A DNA stretch of 64,000 bases from Stenotrophomonas sp. 704A1 (GCF_030549525.1 NZ_CP130831.1:1389501-1453500), one strand, 5' to 3'. Shown: positions 34,349 to 43,366, numbered from the stretch's first letter. Program-made: numbers and translations. The notes: generated by a model from the sequence alone, not told the origin.

Positions 34349-36157
34349 TCACTCGATCGGCTGGTCCAGCATCAGCTGGCGCGCGAAGCGCACCGGCGGC
34401 GCGCCGTAGGACAGCATCTGGTCGTGGTAGGCCTTCAGGTTGAACTTGTCGCCCAGCTTGTCCTGCATCGCCTTGCGGGTGTCGAAGTGTTCCTGCGCAC
34501 CGACGAAGTAGGTCGGCAGCTGCGCCGAGGTCAGCTGCGCGCGCACCCACTTGCCCGAGGCTTCGCTTTCCTGCTGGAACGCGTCGTGGGTCATCAGGTG
34601 CATCGCCTGTTCGCGGGTCCAGTTGTCCACGTGCACGCCCTGGTCCAGGATCGCGTTGGAGATCGTGCGCAGGTAGAACTTCAGCTGCACCAGGTGGAAC
34701 AACGGGTCATTGTTGAGGTACCCCTGCTCCTGCATCATGCGCTCGGTGTAGACCGCCCAGCCTTCGGCGAACAGGCCCGAACGCAGCACCGCACGCAGGG
34801 TCGACGGGAACTTGGCCGAGTGCCAGCCTTCCAGGTAGTGGCCCGGGGTGCCTTCGTGGATGCTCAGCAGGTGGATCATGCGCGAGTTGTACTCACGCAG
34901 GAACGAGTCGACCTGCTTGTCGTTCCAGTCGTCCGGAATCGGCGAGACGGCGTAGAAGGTCTTCAGGTTCTTGTCCAGCGGGCCCGGCGAATCGCAGTAG
35001 GCCACGGCCACGCCGCGCTGGAATTCGGGCATCAGGATGATGTCCACCGGTGCATCGGGCAGGGTCATCAGATCGTGCTCGCGCACGAACGCGGTGGACT
35101 GCTCCAGCGCCGCCTTGGCATCGTCGACCACCTTGTCACGCGCCGGCTTGTCGGCGTACGCCAGTTCCAGCGCGGCCTCGATCGCCTTCTGCTGCTGCTC
35201 GTCGGTCGGCTGCGCCGGCATCTCCGGTGCGCCCGGCTTGTCCTTCAGCACGGTCTGCGCGATGCCATACATGTCTTCGCGCACGCGCTTGAGTTCGGCG
35301 CGTGCACGCTCGCCGATCTCCTGGCGCGACAGCGACGAGTTCAGCGCGAACTTCAGCTTCTGGTCGTACTTTTCCGCACCGATGCGGAAATCGCCCTTGG
35401 CATTCGGCACCAGGGTCTTGTCCAGCCAGGTCTGCTGCTCGTCCACGGCCTTCTTCAGGCCATCAATGGCCGCCTGCAGGCGCTGCTGGTCGGCCTGCGG
35501 CAGTTCGCCGATGTGCGGGGTGATGAAGGTATCGACGATGCTGAGGATGCCCTTGTTCTGCTTGGCCACCGTCTCGGCGTGGATCTTCGGCACGCGGGCC
35601 GGGTCCAGGTTCTCGCGGGCCTGGGCGAAGATCGCCGGCAGCTTCTCCATGCGCGCGGTCGCGGCCTTCAGGCGCTCGGGCAGCGGGGCGAACTCACGCG
35701 CCATCAGGCCGTAGATCGCGCTGCCGGCCAGGCCGTTGTACAGCTGCGGGTCCCACTTGCCAGACTGCATGATCTCGGCATTCCAGATTTCCGACTGCAG
35801 CTGGTTGCGCAGGATCGCCGCGTCCACCTGGTTCTCGCGGCCGAGCTTGGCCACCTCGATCTTGTCCAGCTCGCCCAGCAGCGCCTTGTAGGCGGCCAGG
35901 GTCTTCTGCTGGCCGGCGGCGCTCAGATCGTCGATCTCGCTGTCGTAGCGGTGGTCGCCGATCTGGGTGGCGCTGACCGGGGACAGCTGCATCCAGGTGT
36001 CCAGTGCGCGCTTGGACAGGTCGGCGAAGGCGGCATCGACCGCGGCGTCGGCGGCCTGCTGGCCGGTGGCGGCGGTGGAGCCGGGGGTCGGGGCGTCGGC
36101 CGGCTGGCAGCCGGCGAGGGCGGCGACCAGGGCGAGGGCGAGGAGATGCGGGCGCAT
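34349..36157 (-). CDS. DUF885 family metallopeptidase-like lipoprotein
   Basis: A 602-residue exported protein with a lipobox (LAGC, Cys16) and the DUF885 layout. The zinc-peptidase motif HEGTPGH is present in the C-terminal third (IHEGTPGHYLEGWH), with the third ligand likely the Glu in FAEGWAVYTERMM. Members are predicted carboxypeptidase- or dipeptidase-like enzymes; no reaction is proven for this branch. Start set at the ATG of MRPHLLALALV. Convergent with the island operon and divergent from the GFA gene. Confidence 0.85.
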   Translation of the reverse strand: MRPHLLALALVAALAGCQPADAPTPGSTAATGQQAADAAVDAAFADLSKRALDTWMQLSPVSATQIGDHRYDSEIDDLSAAGQQKTLAAYKALLGELDKIEVAKLGRENQVDAAILRNQLQSEIWNAEIMQSGKWDPQLYNGLAGSAIYGLMAREFAPLPERLKAATARMEKLPAIFAQARENLDPARVPKIHAETVAKQNKGILSIVDTFITPHIGELPQADQQRLQAAIDGLKKAVDEQQTWLDKTLVPNAKGDFRIGAEKYDQKLKFALNSSLSRQEIGERARAELKRVREDMYGIAQTVLKDKPGAPEMPAQPTDEQQQKAIEAALELAYADKPARDKVVDDAKAALEQSTAFVREHDLMTLPDAPVDIILMPEFQRGVAVAYCDSPGPLDKNLKTFYAVSPIPDDWNDKQVDSFLREYNSRMIHLLSIHEGTPGHYLEGWHSAKFPSTLRAVLRSGLFAEGWAVYTERMMQEQGYLNNDPLFHLVQLKFYLRTISNAILDQGVHVDNWTREQAMHLMTHDAFQQESEASGKWVRAQLTSAQLPTYFVGAQEHFDTRKAMQDKLGDKFNLKAYHDQMLSYGAPPVRFARQLMLDQPIE

Positions 36158-36270
36158 CGGCGTTCCTGTACTGGGGTCAATGCCCGAGCATAGGCCGCCG
36201 GGACTGCTTTGTCCCCGTGCCATAGGATTACCATGGGCGCAGACAAGGACCCTCCAGCGGAGCGCAGGAC

Positions 36271-36627
36271 ATGCAATATCAAGGAAGCTGCCATTGCGGC
36301 AGGATCGCATTCACCGTACAGGCCGAGGCACCGATCAGCGAGGTCATCGACTGCAACTGCTCGATGTGCCGTCGCCGCGGCAGCCTGCTGTGGTTCGCTC
36401 CGCGCGAGGCGTTCCAGCTGGGCACCGACCCTGCCGACGTGGCGACCTATCAGTTCAATACCCACCACATCGATCACCATCATTGCCGCGAATGCGGCAC
36501 AGCACCGTACAGCGAAGCGGTGGACCCGCGCAGCGGCCTGCCGATGGTGGCGATCAACGTGCGCTGCCTGCCGCAGGTGGATCTGGGTGGCCTGTCGGTC
36601 ACCGCCTTCGATGGAGCCTCGCGATGA
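36271..36627 (+). CDS. GFA (CENP-V) family zinc protein
   Basis: A 118-residue protein of the glutathione-dependent formaldehyde-activating fold: CHCG near the N-terminus (GSCHCGRIAF), CNCSMCRR in the middle and HCRECGTAPYS at the end, which together bind two zinc ions. Members act as glutathione-linked aldehyde or S-adduct enzymes, but many have no known substrate. Its stop overlaps the DUF4349 start by 4 bp (ATGA), so the pair is an operon. Confidence 0.85.
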   Translation: MQYQGSCHCGRIAFTVQAEAPISEVIDCNCSMCRRRGSLLWFAPREAFQLGTDPADVATYQFNTHHIDHHHCRECGTAPYSEAVDPRSGLPMVAINVRCLPQVDLGGLSVTAFDGASR

Positions 36628-37424
36628 CCTCGCCGCGCGCGTGGCTGCGCGTGGTCGCGGCACCGGCCCTGCTGCTGGCGCTGGCGGCCTGCGCCAAGCA
36701 TGGCGAGATGTCAGCCGATGGCGCTGCGGCCGCCGAGGCGGGCGTGGCGTCTCCGGAAGGTGCATTCCTGGCCTACGAACACGACGTGCAGGTGCAGCTG
36801 GAAGCGGCGCAGATCGCAGCACGCATCCAGCAGGTGGCACAGGCCTGCCAGAGCGCGAAGTTCGGCGATTGCGCGGTGCTGCAGGTCGAGCAGAGCAGTG
36901 GCGAACAGCCTCGCGGCGAGGTGAAGGTGCGCATGGCGCCCAAGGGCGTGGAGCCGTTGATCGCGATGGCTGGCGAAGGCGGCAAGCTGCAGTCGCGCAA
37001 CACGCGTGCCGAAGACCTTGCCCAGCAGGTGGCCGATACCGCGCTGACCAAGGCGCGCCTTGAAAAGGAGCATGCGCGCCTGCTGTCCTACCAGGATCGC
37101 AAGGACCTGAAGATCGAGGACCTGATGGCAATCACTACGCGGCTTTCGGAAATCGAAGCCGGGGTCGAACAGGCCAACAAGGATTCGGCGCAGCAACGCC
37201 GCCGTATCGATACCCAGCTGGTCACGCTGCACTTCGATACCACCTCGGGCCAGCGCAGCCGCAGCGAGATCGGGGAGGCATTGAGCGAATCGGGCAGCAT
37301 CCTCAGCACCAGCGTGGCGTTCCTGATCCGTGCTGTTGCAGCGTTGCTGCCGGTCGGCGTGCTGGCACTGGCCGTGGCCTGGGGCGTCCGGGCGTGGTTG
37401 CGTCGCCGCCGTCGCAAGGCCTGA
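36624..37424 (+). CDS. DUF4349 lipoprotein
   Basis: A 266-residue lipoprotein (lipobox LAAC, Cys22). A helical/beta domain with a coiled coil (LEKEHARLLSYQDRKDLKIE, RLSEIEAGVEQANKDSAQQR) is followed by a C-terminal membrane helix (FLIRAVAALLPVGVLALAVAW) and an Arg-rich end. The match to DUF4349 is good; role unknown. Translationally coupled to the GFA gene. Confidence 0.82.
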   Translation: MTSPRAWLRVVAAPALLLALAACAKHGEMSADGAAAAEAGVASPEGAFLAYEHDVQVQLEAAQIAARIQQVAQACQSAKFGDCAVLQVEQSSGEQPRGEVKVRMAPKGVEPLIAMAGEGGKLQSRNTRAEDLAQQVADTALTKARLEKEHARLLSYQDRKDLKIEDLMAITTRLSEIEAGVEQANKDSAQQRRRIDTQLVTLHFDTTSGQRSRSEIGEALSESGSILSTSVAFLIRAVAALLPVGVLALAVAWGVRAWLRRRRRKA

Positions 37425-37444
37425 TCGACACCGCGCCCTGTGTT

Positions 37445-37467
37445 CGCCGGGCTTGGCCCGGCGCTAC
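37445..37467 (-). repeat. SMAG repeat, first of an inverted pair
   Basis: Minus-strand GTAG head (37467-37464) with CGCCGGGC-CAA-GCCCGGCG. Together with 37492-37510 it forms a REPIN-like pair between convergent gene ends. Confidence 0.85.
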
Positions 37468-37491
37468 CGGATGACGTGGCGGAATGGATGG

Positions 37492-37510
37492 CGCCGGGCC
37501 ATGCCCGGCG
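37492..37510. repeat. SMAG-like palindrome, second of the pair
   Basis: CGCCGGGC-CAT-GCCCGGCG without a clean GTAG head; identical in its core to the element at 30350. Six bases before the stop of the minus-strand gene ending at 37516. Confidence 0.7.
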
Positions 37511-37515
37511 AGCGC

Positions 37516-37809
37516 TCAGCCTTCGTCGGTCTCGTACTCGACGAACACATCCAGTTCCAGCGCCAGCTCCTGTACCGCATCGCGCACCTTCTGCGCGGTG
37601 CTGTCATTGCCCACTTCCACTTCCAGCTCATGGATGCCCGGGCCGATGTCATCGGACAGCCCGGCCGAGCTGGAATCGTCATCGTCCATGTGCGGCATCA
37701 GGTCGTCGGTCTCCTCGACATGTTCAATGCCTTCCAGGCCGAGCAGCAGATCGCTGATCGCGCGGGCATCGTCTTCGCTTCCGGTAATTCGCAGTCGCAG
37801 CAGGGCCAT
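37516..37809 (-). CDS. Small acidic hypothetical protein
   Basis: A 97-residue acidic protein (MALLRLRITGSEDDARAISD..., then a DDDDSSSAG linker and a second GIHELEVEV half). The pattern beta-helix-beta repeated twice hints at a ferredoxin-like or ACT-type fold, but I do not recognise a family. Its gene has a normal Shine-Dalgarno region and high GC, so it is real. Located between repeats and a LysR gene. Confidence 0.65.
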   Translation of the reverse strand: MALLRLRITGSEDDARAISDLLLGLEGIEHVEETDDLMPHMDDDDSSSAGLSDDIGPGIHELEVEVGNDSTAQKVRDAVQELALELDVFVEYETDEG

Positions 37810-37879
37810 GGCAGATACAGGTCAGTGGGGTTGGCCTGCAGCCTAGCCAGTGCGGGGCAAAGGTCGGGTGAGGGCGCAG

Positions 37880-38824
37880 TCAGCCGTGCGTAGCGGGGCG
37901 TCCCAGCAGGCTGGCGGGCAGTGCCGGCACGGGCGTGCGCTCGTCCTGCGCCTGGCCCAGCAGCCAGTCGATGAACAGGCGCGCGGCGGGGCTGGGCGGC
38001 TGCCCTTCGGCATGCACCACGTAATACGCATAACGTGCCTTCAACGCCGGCCCGGGCAGGCGCACCACTTCGTAGCGCTGCAGGTACGGCTGCGCGATGT
38101 GGGTGCGCGCCAGTACCGCGCCCATGCCGTATACCGCCGCGCGCATCGCATCGGTGCTGTCGGCGAAGGTGTGCATGGGCGGCAACGGGGACGGCGGGCG
38201 CACGCCGGCATGCCGGAACCAGTCGCGCCAGCCCTGCGGGGACAGGTCGGTCAGCAGCGGCAGGTCGGCGATGCGGGCCGGATCCTGCAGGGCTTCCACC
38301 CCGGGCAGGGCAGGCGAGGCCACCGGGAACAGGTTGTCGTCCATCAGGTGCTGCGCATGCAGTCCGGGCCACTGGCCCAGCCCGTAGCGGATGCCGACTT
38401 CGGGCCCGTTGTCGTCGTAGCGGTCCAGGCCACTGCCGGTATGCAGTTCCACGCGGATGTGCGGATGCGCCTGGGTGAAGCGCGGCAGCCGGGGCAGCAG
38501 CCAGCAGTAGGACAGCGAGCGCAGCGTGGTGATCCGCAGCGGCACGCTGTCCGCGTCCGGCTGCAGGTGATGGGCCACCGCAGCGACATCGGTGAACGCC
38601 GCGCTGGCAGCGTCGGCCAGCTGGCGACCTTCGGCGGTCAGGCGCACCCCGCGCGCGTGGCGCAGGAACAGGCGCGTGGCCAGGACCTCCTCGAGGCGAC
38701 GGACGTGGTGGCTGACCGCGCTGGCGGTCAGGTGCAGTTCCTGCGCGGCCTGGGCGAAATTCTGGTGGCGCGCGGCGACCGCGAACACGGCCAGTGCGGG
38801 GAGCAGTGAAGGGCGTAGCAGCAT
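37880..38824 (-). CDS. LysR-family regulator (GcvA-type)
   Basis: A 314-residue regulator: N-terminal winged helix (RPSLLPALAVFAVAARHQNFA, QELHLTASAVSHHVRRLE) and C-terminal periplasmic-binding-like effector domain (RITTLRSLSYCWLLPRL). The LTxSAVSHHxRxLE recognition helix places it in the GcvA/AmpR branch. It is divergent from a DMT transporter, the usual LysR-target arrangement, so it probably controls that gene. Start set at ATG 38824; a TTG four codons upstream is possible. Confidence 0.88.
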   Translation of the reverse strand: MLLRPSLLPALAVFAVAARHQNFAQAAQELHLTASAVSHHVRRLEEVLATRLFLRHARGVRLTAEGRQLADAASAAFTDVAAVAHHLQPDADSVPLRITTLRSLSYCWLLPRLPRFTQAHPHIRVELHTGSGLDRYDDNGPEVGIRYGLGQWPGLHAQHLMDDNLFPVASPALPGVEALQDPARIADLPLLTDLSPQGWRDWFRHAGVRPPSPLPPMHTFADSTDAMRAAVYGMGAVLARTHIAQPYLQRYEVVRLPGPALKARYAYYVVHAEGQPPSPAARLFIDWLLGQAQDERTPVPALPASLLGRPATHG

Positions 38825-38940
38825 GTCCAGCCTCAAACCCTATTTGTGGCTGGCAGCGATACTACGCGCTTGTGCGGCGGGCGTCTGCGGCCGATCCTGT
38901 GGCTCCAGCACGAGGGTGCGACGATGGACGGAGGCAGGGC

Positions 38941-39813
38941 ATGAATGCGGTCCCACAGGCGGCCGAGCGCGACTGGCGCACACCGCTGGAACTGACGCTG
39001 CTGGGCGCCATCTGGGGCTGCTCGTTCCTGTTCATGCGGGTGGCAGTGCCTTCGTTCGGTCCGTTCGCGCTGGTCGAGGTGCGGCTGGTGCTGGGCGCGC
39101 TGGTGCTGCTGCCGTTCCTGTGGCACGCGCGGGCACAGTTCCCGCCGCGGCGCTGGCTGTGGCTGGCACCGATCGGCCTGATCAACTCGGCGCTGCCGTT
39201 CGTGCTGTTCGCCTATGCCGCCGAACGGGCGCCGGCCGCGATCGGCGCGATCTGCAATGCGATGACCGTGCTGTTCGCCGCGCTGATCGCGTTCCTGTTC
39301 TTCGGCGAGAAGATCGGCGTGCGCCGCGCCGGGGCGCTGCTGGTCGGCTTCGCCGGCGTGGTGGTGCTGGCCACGGCCAAGGTCTCGGGCCTGAGCATCG
39401 GCACCGCGGTGCTGGCCGGTGCGGCGGCTTCGCTGCTGTACGGGCTGGGCGTGAACCTGGTGAAGCGGCACATGACCGGCCTGCCCTCGGCCGCCGCGGC
39501 GGCGGCCACGCTGTCGTGCGCCTCGTTGTGGATGCTGCCGATGGCGGTCAGCCACTGGCCGCAGGCGGCGATTCCGTTCAAGGCCTGGGGCGCGGCGATC
39601 GCGCTGGGTGTGCTGTGCACCGGTCTGGCATTCCTGATGTTCTACCGCCTGATCGGACGCATCGGGCCGTCACGCGCCTCGACGGTCACCTACCTGATTC
39701 CGCTGTTCGGTGCCGCGTTTGCGTGGCTGTTCCTGGGCGAGCCGGTGACGCTGCAGATGTTGATTGCGGGCGCGTTGATTCTGGGCAGCGTGGCGGTGAG
39801 TCAGAAGGGCTGA
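38941..39813 (+). CDS. EamA/DMT-family transporter divergent from LysR
   Basis: A 290-residue inner-membrane transporter with ten helices in two EamA repeats (ELTLLGAIWGCSFLFMRVA; LLYGLGVNLVKRHMTGLPS). It probably exports a metabolite or amino acid. The 116-bp gap to the LysR gene suits a shared, LysR-controlled promoter region. Downstream lies the large palindromic element. Confidence 0.86.
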   Translation: MNAVPQAAERDWRTPLELTLLGAIWGCSFLFMRVAVPSFGPFALVEVRLVLGALVLLPFLWHARAQFPPRRWLWLAPIGLINSALPFVLFAYAAERAPAAIGAICNAMTVLFAALIAFLFFGEKIGVRRAGALLVGFAGVVVLATAKVSGLSIGTAVLAGAAASLLYGLGVNLVKRHMTGLPSAAAAAATLSCASLWMLPMAVSHWPQAAIPFKAWGAAIALGVLCTGLAFLMFYRLIGRIGPSRASTVTYLIPLFGAAFAWLFLGEPVTLQMLIAGALILGSVAVSQKG

Positions 39814-39823
39814 GGTGTTTTGC

Positions 39824-40358
39824 ACGTGGCGCGTGCTGAAGGCGCTTCATTGTTCATGGGCGTCGCTTTTCTTTGCGCGCGAAAAGAAAAGTAACCAAAA
39901 GAAACGCGCCGCCAGGTCGCGAGCCGCCGTGCTTCGCACGTCGGTCCCCTGCGCTTCTCGGTGAATCAGGGGACGGTGCCGGACTCGCTACGCTCAGACA
40001 TCGGCACCTCTTCGCCCCTGATTCCCCTGCGATGCTCGGCTCGCTCAAGGCGGATCCAGATCAAAGGCCACAGCTGCACCCAGTAGATCCACGCCATGCG
40101 TGGATGCTTTTGCGGTTGATCTTGACCTTCCAGTCCGCCTTGAGCGAGCCGAGCACCGCAGGTCCGGCGAGGGCGAAGAGGCGCGGGTGTCTGAGCGCAG
40201 CGAGTTCCCGCGCCGTCCCTCGACGGGCCGAGGAGCACAGGGCACCGGTGCGCAGCATCGGCTCGCGGCTGGCGGAACGTTTCTTTTGGTTACTTTTCTT
40301 TGCGTACAAAGAAAAGTAACGCCCATGAACAGTGAAGCACCTTCAGCATGCGCCACGT
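39824..40358. repeat. Large imperfect palindrome (~535 bp) with central SMAG element
   Basis: The left half (from ACGTGGCGCGTGCTGAAG) and the reverse complement of the right half (ACGTGGCGCATGCTGAAG) match through their length. Both carry TTTTCTTTGCG, AAAGAAAAGTAACC and AAAAGAAACG blocks, a CTCGCTxCGCTCAGACA segment and CTCGGCTCGCTCAAGGCGGA near the middle. The centre is a GTAG-headed repeat at 40083. No credible gene is inside. It fills the 584 bp between two convergent genes and would fold into one long hairpin when transcribed. Confidence 0.85.
40083..40105 (+). repeat. SMAG repeat at the palindrome centre
   Basis: GTAG head (40083-40086) with ATCCACG-CCATG-CGTGGAT. Core shared with the element at 46026. 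Confidence 0.85.
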
Positions 40359-40378
40359 ACGGAACCCGCCGCAGCACC

Positions 40379-40401
40379 CGCCGGGCATGGCCCGGCGCTA
40401 C
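40379..40401 (-). repeat. SMAG repeat overlapping the cyclophilin stop codon
   Basis: Minus-strand GTAG head (40401-40398) and CGCCGGGC-CAT-GCCCGGCG. TAG at 40400-40398 is the stop of the cyclophilin gene. Confidence 0.85.
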
Positions 40402-41300
40402 CGCACCGGCACCGGAATATTGCACAGGTCGATATGCCCGGCCGGGCGCTTGTAGAAATCATCCACGCGGTTGCGCCGCGCTTCCACCGTATCGGCAAAG
40501 GTCTTCGAATCGGTGCGCAGCACCTGGATCGGTGTGCGTTCGGCCGCCGGCACGTCGCTGGCGCGGCGGATCGACACGATCGGCGTGCGCAGCGTCGGGT
40601 CTGCATAGAAGCCCATCGGCGCGGGTCCGCGCGGGATCGCGCTGAGCAGCTCCATGCCCTTCAGCACGCGGCCGACCAAGGTGATGTTGCGGTCCAGCTG
40701 GCGCGGCGACTGGCCGGTCACCACATAGAGTTCGGCGCCGATGCTGCTGTCTTCCTCGTTGCTGCGGCCGGCGCCGAGCATGCCGTAGCAGTGCGCCAGC
40801 CAGGCCTTGCCGGCCTGCGGGTCCTGGCCGACCGGGAAGCCATCGACGAAACCGGTCTGTGCCGCCCAGCCATCGCGATCCGGCAGCACGCTGACCTTCA
40901 GGCCGGCGCTGGCGCGTTCGAATTCGGCCGGCAGCTTGCGCGCGGCACTGCCGAACGGCTTGGCCTTGGCCGCGTCATCAGCGTCGGCATCACCGAACTG
41001 CACCACGAAGTTGTCCTGCGAACGGTAGATGCTGGTGCCGTCCCAGAAGTGCTCGTGGGCGAAGGTCCGGATGTTGGCGACATGGCGCGGGGCGAACTGC
41101 GGCGCCAGCTCGATGATCACCCGCCCGGCCGGCAGATCCATGTACAGCAGGTTGGCCGGGTCCGGGGTGCGCCAGTCGCTGGCCGTCGACGCCTCAAGAA
41201 TCTGCTGCGGGCTGCGGTACGCGGTGGCCGCGCCGGCCACGGCGGGCAGCAGGCAGGACAGGGCGAGGGCGGTCAGGGCAAGGCGACGACGGTGCGGCAT
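40398..41300 (-). CDS. Secreted cyclophilin-type peptidyl-prolyl isomerase
   Basis: A 300-residue exported protein (signal peptide [19 protein letters not shown]) with a cyclophilin core: [40 protein letters not shown], and [19 protein letters not shown]. It would catalyse proline isomerisation in periplasmic protein folding. The last residues (NIPVPVR) end at a TAG that belongs to a SMAG repeat head. The start is the first ATG giving a normal signal peptide. Confidence 0.87.
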   Translation of the reverse strand: MPHRRRLALTALALSCLLPAVAGAATAYRSPQQILEASTASDWRTPDPANLLYMDLPAGRVIIELAPQFAPRHVANIRTFAHEHFWDGTSIYRSQDNFVVQFGDADADDAAKAKPFGSAARKLPAEFERASAGLKVSVLPDRDGWAAQTGFVDGFPVGQDPQAGKAWLAHCYGMLGAGRSNEEDSSIGAELYVVTGQSPRQLDRNITLVGRVLKGMELLSAIPRGPAPMGFYADPTLRTPIVSIRRASDVPAAERTPIQVLRTDSKTFADTVEARRNRVDDFYKRPAGHIDLCNIPVPVR

Positions 41301-41381
41301 GGGGACCCCGGAACATGAACGAGGCTTCGATTCTGCGCGAGAGACGAGCACGATGTCATGTGCCCGAAAATGGGCACAGCA

Positions 41382-41837
41382 TCATTTCGCCGTGCCATCG
41401 AAGTAGTTGTCGAGTGCTTCGCCGGCGCATTGCCCTTGCTCACGCGGTGTGGGCCTGGATTCGCAGGCCGCCAACGCGGGATGGATCGCTGCGTAGTCGA
41501 CCACGACGTTCGCGGCAGGACGCTGCGCCGCGTGATAGCAGACCATTCCCCGGTACACCGAGTACACCGCTGGCTCGATCGGGCGCAGATCACTGAACAC
41601 CTCCGCCACCGTTTCGCGTGCCATCGCCGCGTGCCATGCAGGATCGCTCTTCTCCGGCACGGCACGCGCCAGCACGGCGTGTCCTTCTTCGCCGCGCTGC
41701 CGTGCATCCAGGGCAAGCAGCGCAAAGGCGATCGACTCATGCGTGCCGTCGACGAAGTCGCACCCGGTCATGGCGTGCACGGGAGCGGCCACTGCAGTCA
41801 GCAGGAGAAGGGGAAGAAGGGCGATGGATGTCTTCAT
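41382..41837 (-). CDS. Small secreted hypothetical protein
   Basis: A 151-residue protein with signal peptide ([21 protein letters not shown]) and four cysteines that could form two disulfides (GCDF, MVCYHAA, LAACES, GQCAGE). No known domain seen. It is helical and moderately acidic. Single gene; divergent from the PadR-HAAS pair, with 154 bp between them that includes a TATACC -10 candidate. Confidence 0.65.
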   Translation of the reverse strand: MKTSIALLPLLLLTAVAAPVHAMTGCDFVDGTHESIAFALLALDARQRGEEGHAVLARAVPEKSDPAWHAAMARETVAEVFSDLRPIEPAVYSVYRGMVCYHAAQRPAANVVVDYAAIHPALAACESRPTPREQGQCAGEALDNYFDGTAK

Positions 41838-41955
41838 GACCAGGTTAAGGTTCCGTCAGGGGCTGGCGATTCTGACAGATGAACGGGGCGCCGTCCGGTG
41901 CATCGGGCACCAACCGGCAGAGTGACTAACGACACATTCGCTATACCGAACTTCG

Positions 41956-41980
41956 CACTACTGTGGACTTCAACGTAGTG
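41956..41980. promoter_or_regulatory. Dyad upstream of padR
   Basis: CACTAC-N13-GTAGTG, a 6-bp dyad just before the padR ribosome-binding site. A candidate autoregulatory PadR operator. Confidence 0.3.
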
Positions 41981-41991
41981 GAGGGCCGGGC

Positions 41992-42357
41992 ATGTCCGAA
42001 GACGACGTCCACCTGAAGAAATTCCAGAAGGAACTCAGCGCCGGAACGGTGTCGCTGGCCCTGCTGGCGGTGCTGGCCCGGGCCGGCGAGCCGCTGTACG
42101 GCTACCTGATCGCCAAGGAGCTGGAGCGTGTCGGCGAAGGCGTGCTGAGCGGCAAGCAGAGCGCGCTGTACCCGGTACTGCGCAACCTGGAAGGCGCCGG
42201 CCTGCTGGAAAGCCATGTGGAGCCGTCCAGCAGCGGGCCGCCGCGGCGCTACTACCGCATCAATGAACGTGGCCGCGAGGTGCTGGCGCAGTGGCGCCAG
42301 GCCTGGCAGGCCACCCGCGATTCCGTCGATTCCGTGTTGGAGGGGGTACCGCAATGA
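41992..42357 (+). CDS. PadR-family regulator
   Basis: A 121-residue winged-helix repressor: VSLALLAVLARAGEPLYGYLI, ELERVGEGVLSGKQSALYPVLRNLEGAGLLES, wing PPRRYYRINERGREVL. Short (subfamily s2) PadR with a C-terminal dimer helix. Its TGA overlaps the ATG of the next gene (ATGA). PadR/HAAS pairs are a common module in which PadR controls a membrane partner; the signal is unknown here. Confidence 0.88.
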   Translation: MSEDDVHLKKFQKELSAGTVSLALLAVLARAGEPLYGYLIAKELERVGEGVLSGKQSALYPVLRNLEGAGLLESHVEPSSSGPPRRYYRINERGREVLAQWRQAWQATRDSVDSVLEGVPQ

Positions 42358-43343
42358 ACGACCCGAGCCTGGCAGGCCGTGCCCTGCCGACCACCATCCC
42401 GCAGTACCTGGCGCAGCTGCGCGCGGCGCTGGACGGCGCCGATCCGGCGATGGTGCAGGACGCGCTGTACGACGCCGAGGAGTACCTGCGCTCGGAACTG
42501 GCGGCGCAGCCCGGCCGCAGCGAGGCCGAGGTGATCGCCGACGTCGCCGGCAGCTACGGTGCGCCGGACGAAGTGGCCGAGATCTACCGCGAGACCGAAG
42601 TGACGGTGAACCGCGCGCTGCGCACGCCGCGCGCGGATACCGCGCCGGTGCTGCGTGCGGCGGCCGAAGCCAGTGGTGTCGAGCCCGCTGCGCCGCCACC
42701 GGCTCCGGTGCAGCGCTCGCTGCTGGCGCGTTTCTTCGGCGTGGTGACCGATCCGCATACCTATGGCGCGCTGTTCTACATGCTGCTGTCGCTGGCCACC
42801 GGCATCTTCTTCTTCACCTGGGTGGTGACCGGCCTGTCACTGTCGCTGGGCCTGCTGATCCTGATCATCGGCATCCCGCTGACCGTGCTGTTCTTCGGCT
42901 CGGTGCGCGGGCTGGCGCTGCTGGAAGGGCGGCTGGTGGAAGCGCTGCTCGGCGAGCGCATGCCGCGTCGTCCGCGCTACACCGATCGCAGCCGCAGCTG
43001 GCTGCAGCGCATCGGCGACATGTTCACCGATGGCCGTACCTGGCTGACCCTGCTGTACTTCGTGCTGATGCTGCCGTTGGGCGTCATCTACTTCACCATC
43101 GCGGTGACGTTGCTGTCGCTGTCACTGAGCCTGATCTGGGCGCCGGTCGCGGCGATCTTCAGTGGTGACATCCCCGGCGTGTACATCAATGACGTGAACG
43201 TGCTGCCGATGGCGGCCTCGCCGCTGGTGGCGATCGCGGTGGCCGCAGTGGGGGCGCTGTTGCTGGTGCTGACCCTGCATCTGGCACGCGGCATCGGCAA
43301 GCTGCATGGCCTGATCGCCAAGAACCTGCTGGTGCGGCTGTAA
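42354..43343 (+). CDS. HAAS-domain/sensor membrane protein
   Basis: A 329-residue protein: an N-terminal HAAS/DUF1700 helical domain (residues ~10-75: IPQYLAQLRAALDGADPAM, VIADVAGSYGAPDEVAEIYRE), a proline linker, then six membrane helices (FYMLLSLATGIFFFTWVVTG; LILIIGIPLTVLFFGSVRGL; LLYFVLMLPLGVIYFTIAVT). The membrane part fits the 'sensor domain' family seen with PadR. It is translationally coupled to padR, which suggests joint control of an envelope stress or lipid response. Confidence 0.82.
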   Translation: MNDPSLAGRALPTTIPQYLAQLRAALDGADPAMVQDALYDAEEYLRSELAAQPGRSEAEVIADVAGSYGAPDEVAEIYRETEVTVNRALRTPRADTAPVLRAAAEASGVEPAAPPPAPVQRSLLARFFGVVTDPHTYGALFYMLLSLATGIFFFTWVVTGLSLSLGLLILIIGIPLTVLFFGSVRGLALLEGRLVEALLGERMPRRPRYTDRSRSWLQRIGDMFTDGRTWLTLLYFVLMLPLGVIYFTIAVTLLSLSLSLIWAPVAAIFSGDIPGVYINDVNVLPMAASPLVAIAVAAVGALLLVLTLHLARGIGKLHGLIAKNLLVRL

Positions 43344-43366
43344 GCCGGACGCCACGCGGTGGCAGG

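Noticed and set aside
34283..36193. Long plus-strand frame opposite the DUF885 gene
   Set aside because: Antisense shadow of a clear metallopeptidase with HEGTPGH.
39873..40645. Short frames inside the large palindrome
   Set aside because: They repeat between the two arms in inverted form and read as Arg/Ser/Pro-rich shadows; no coding support.
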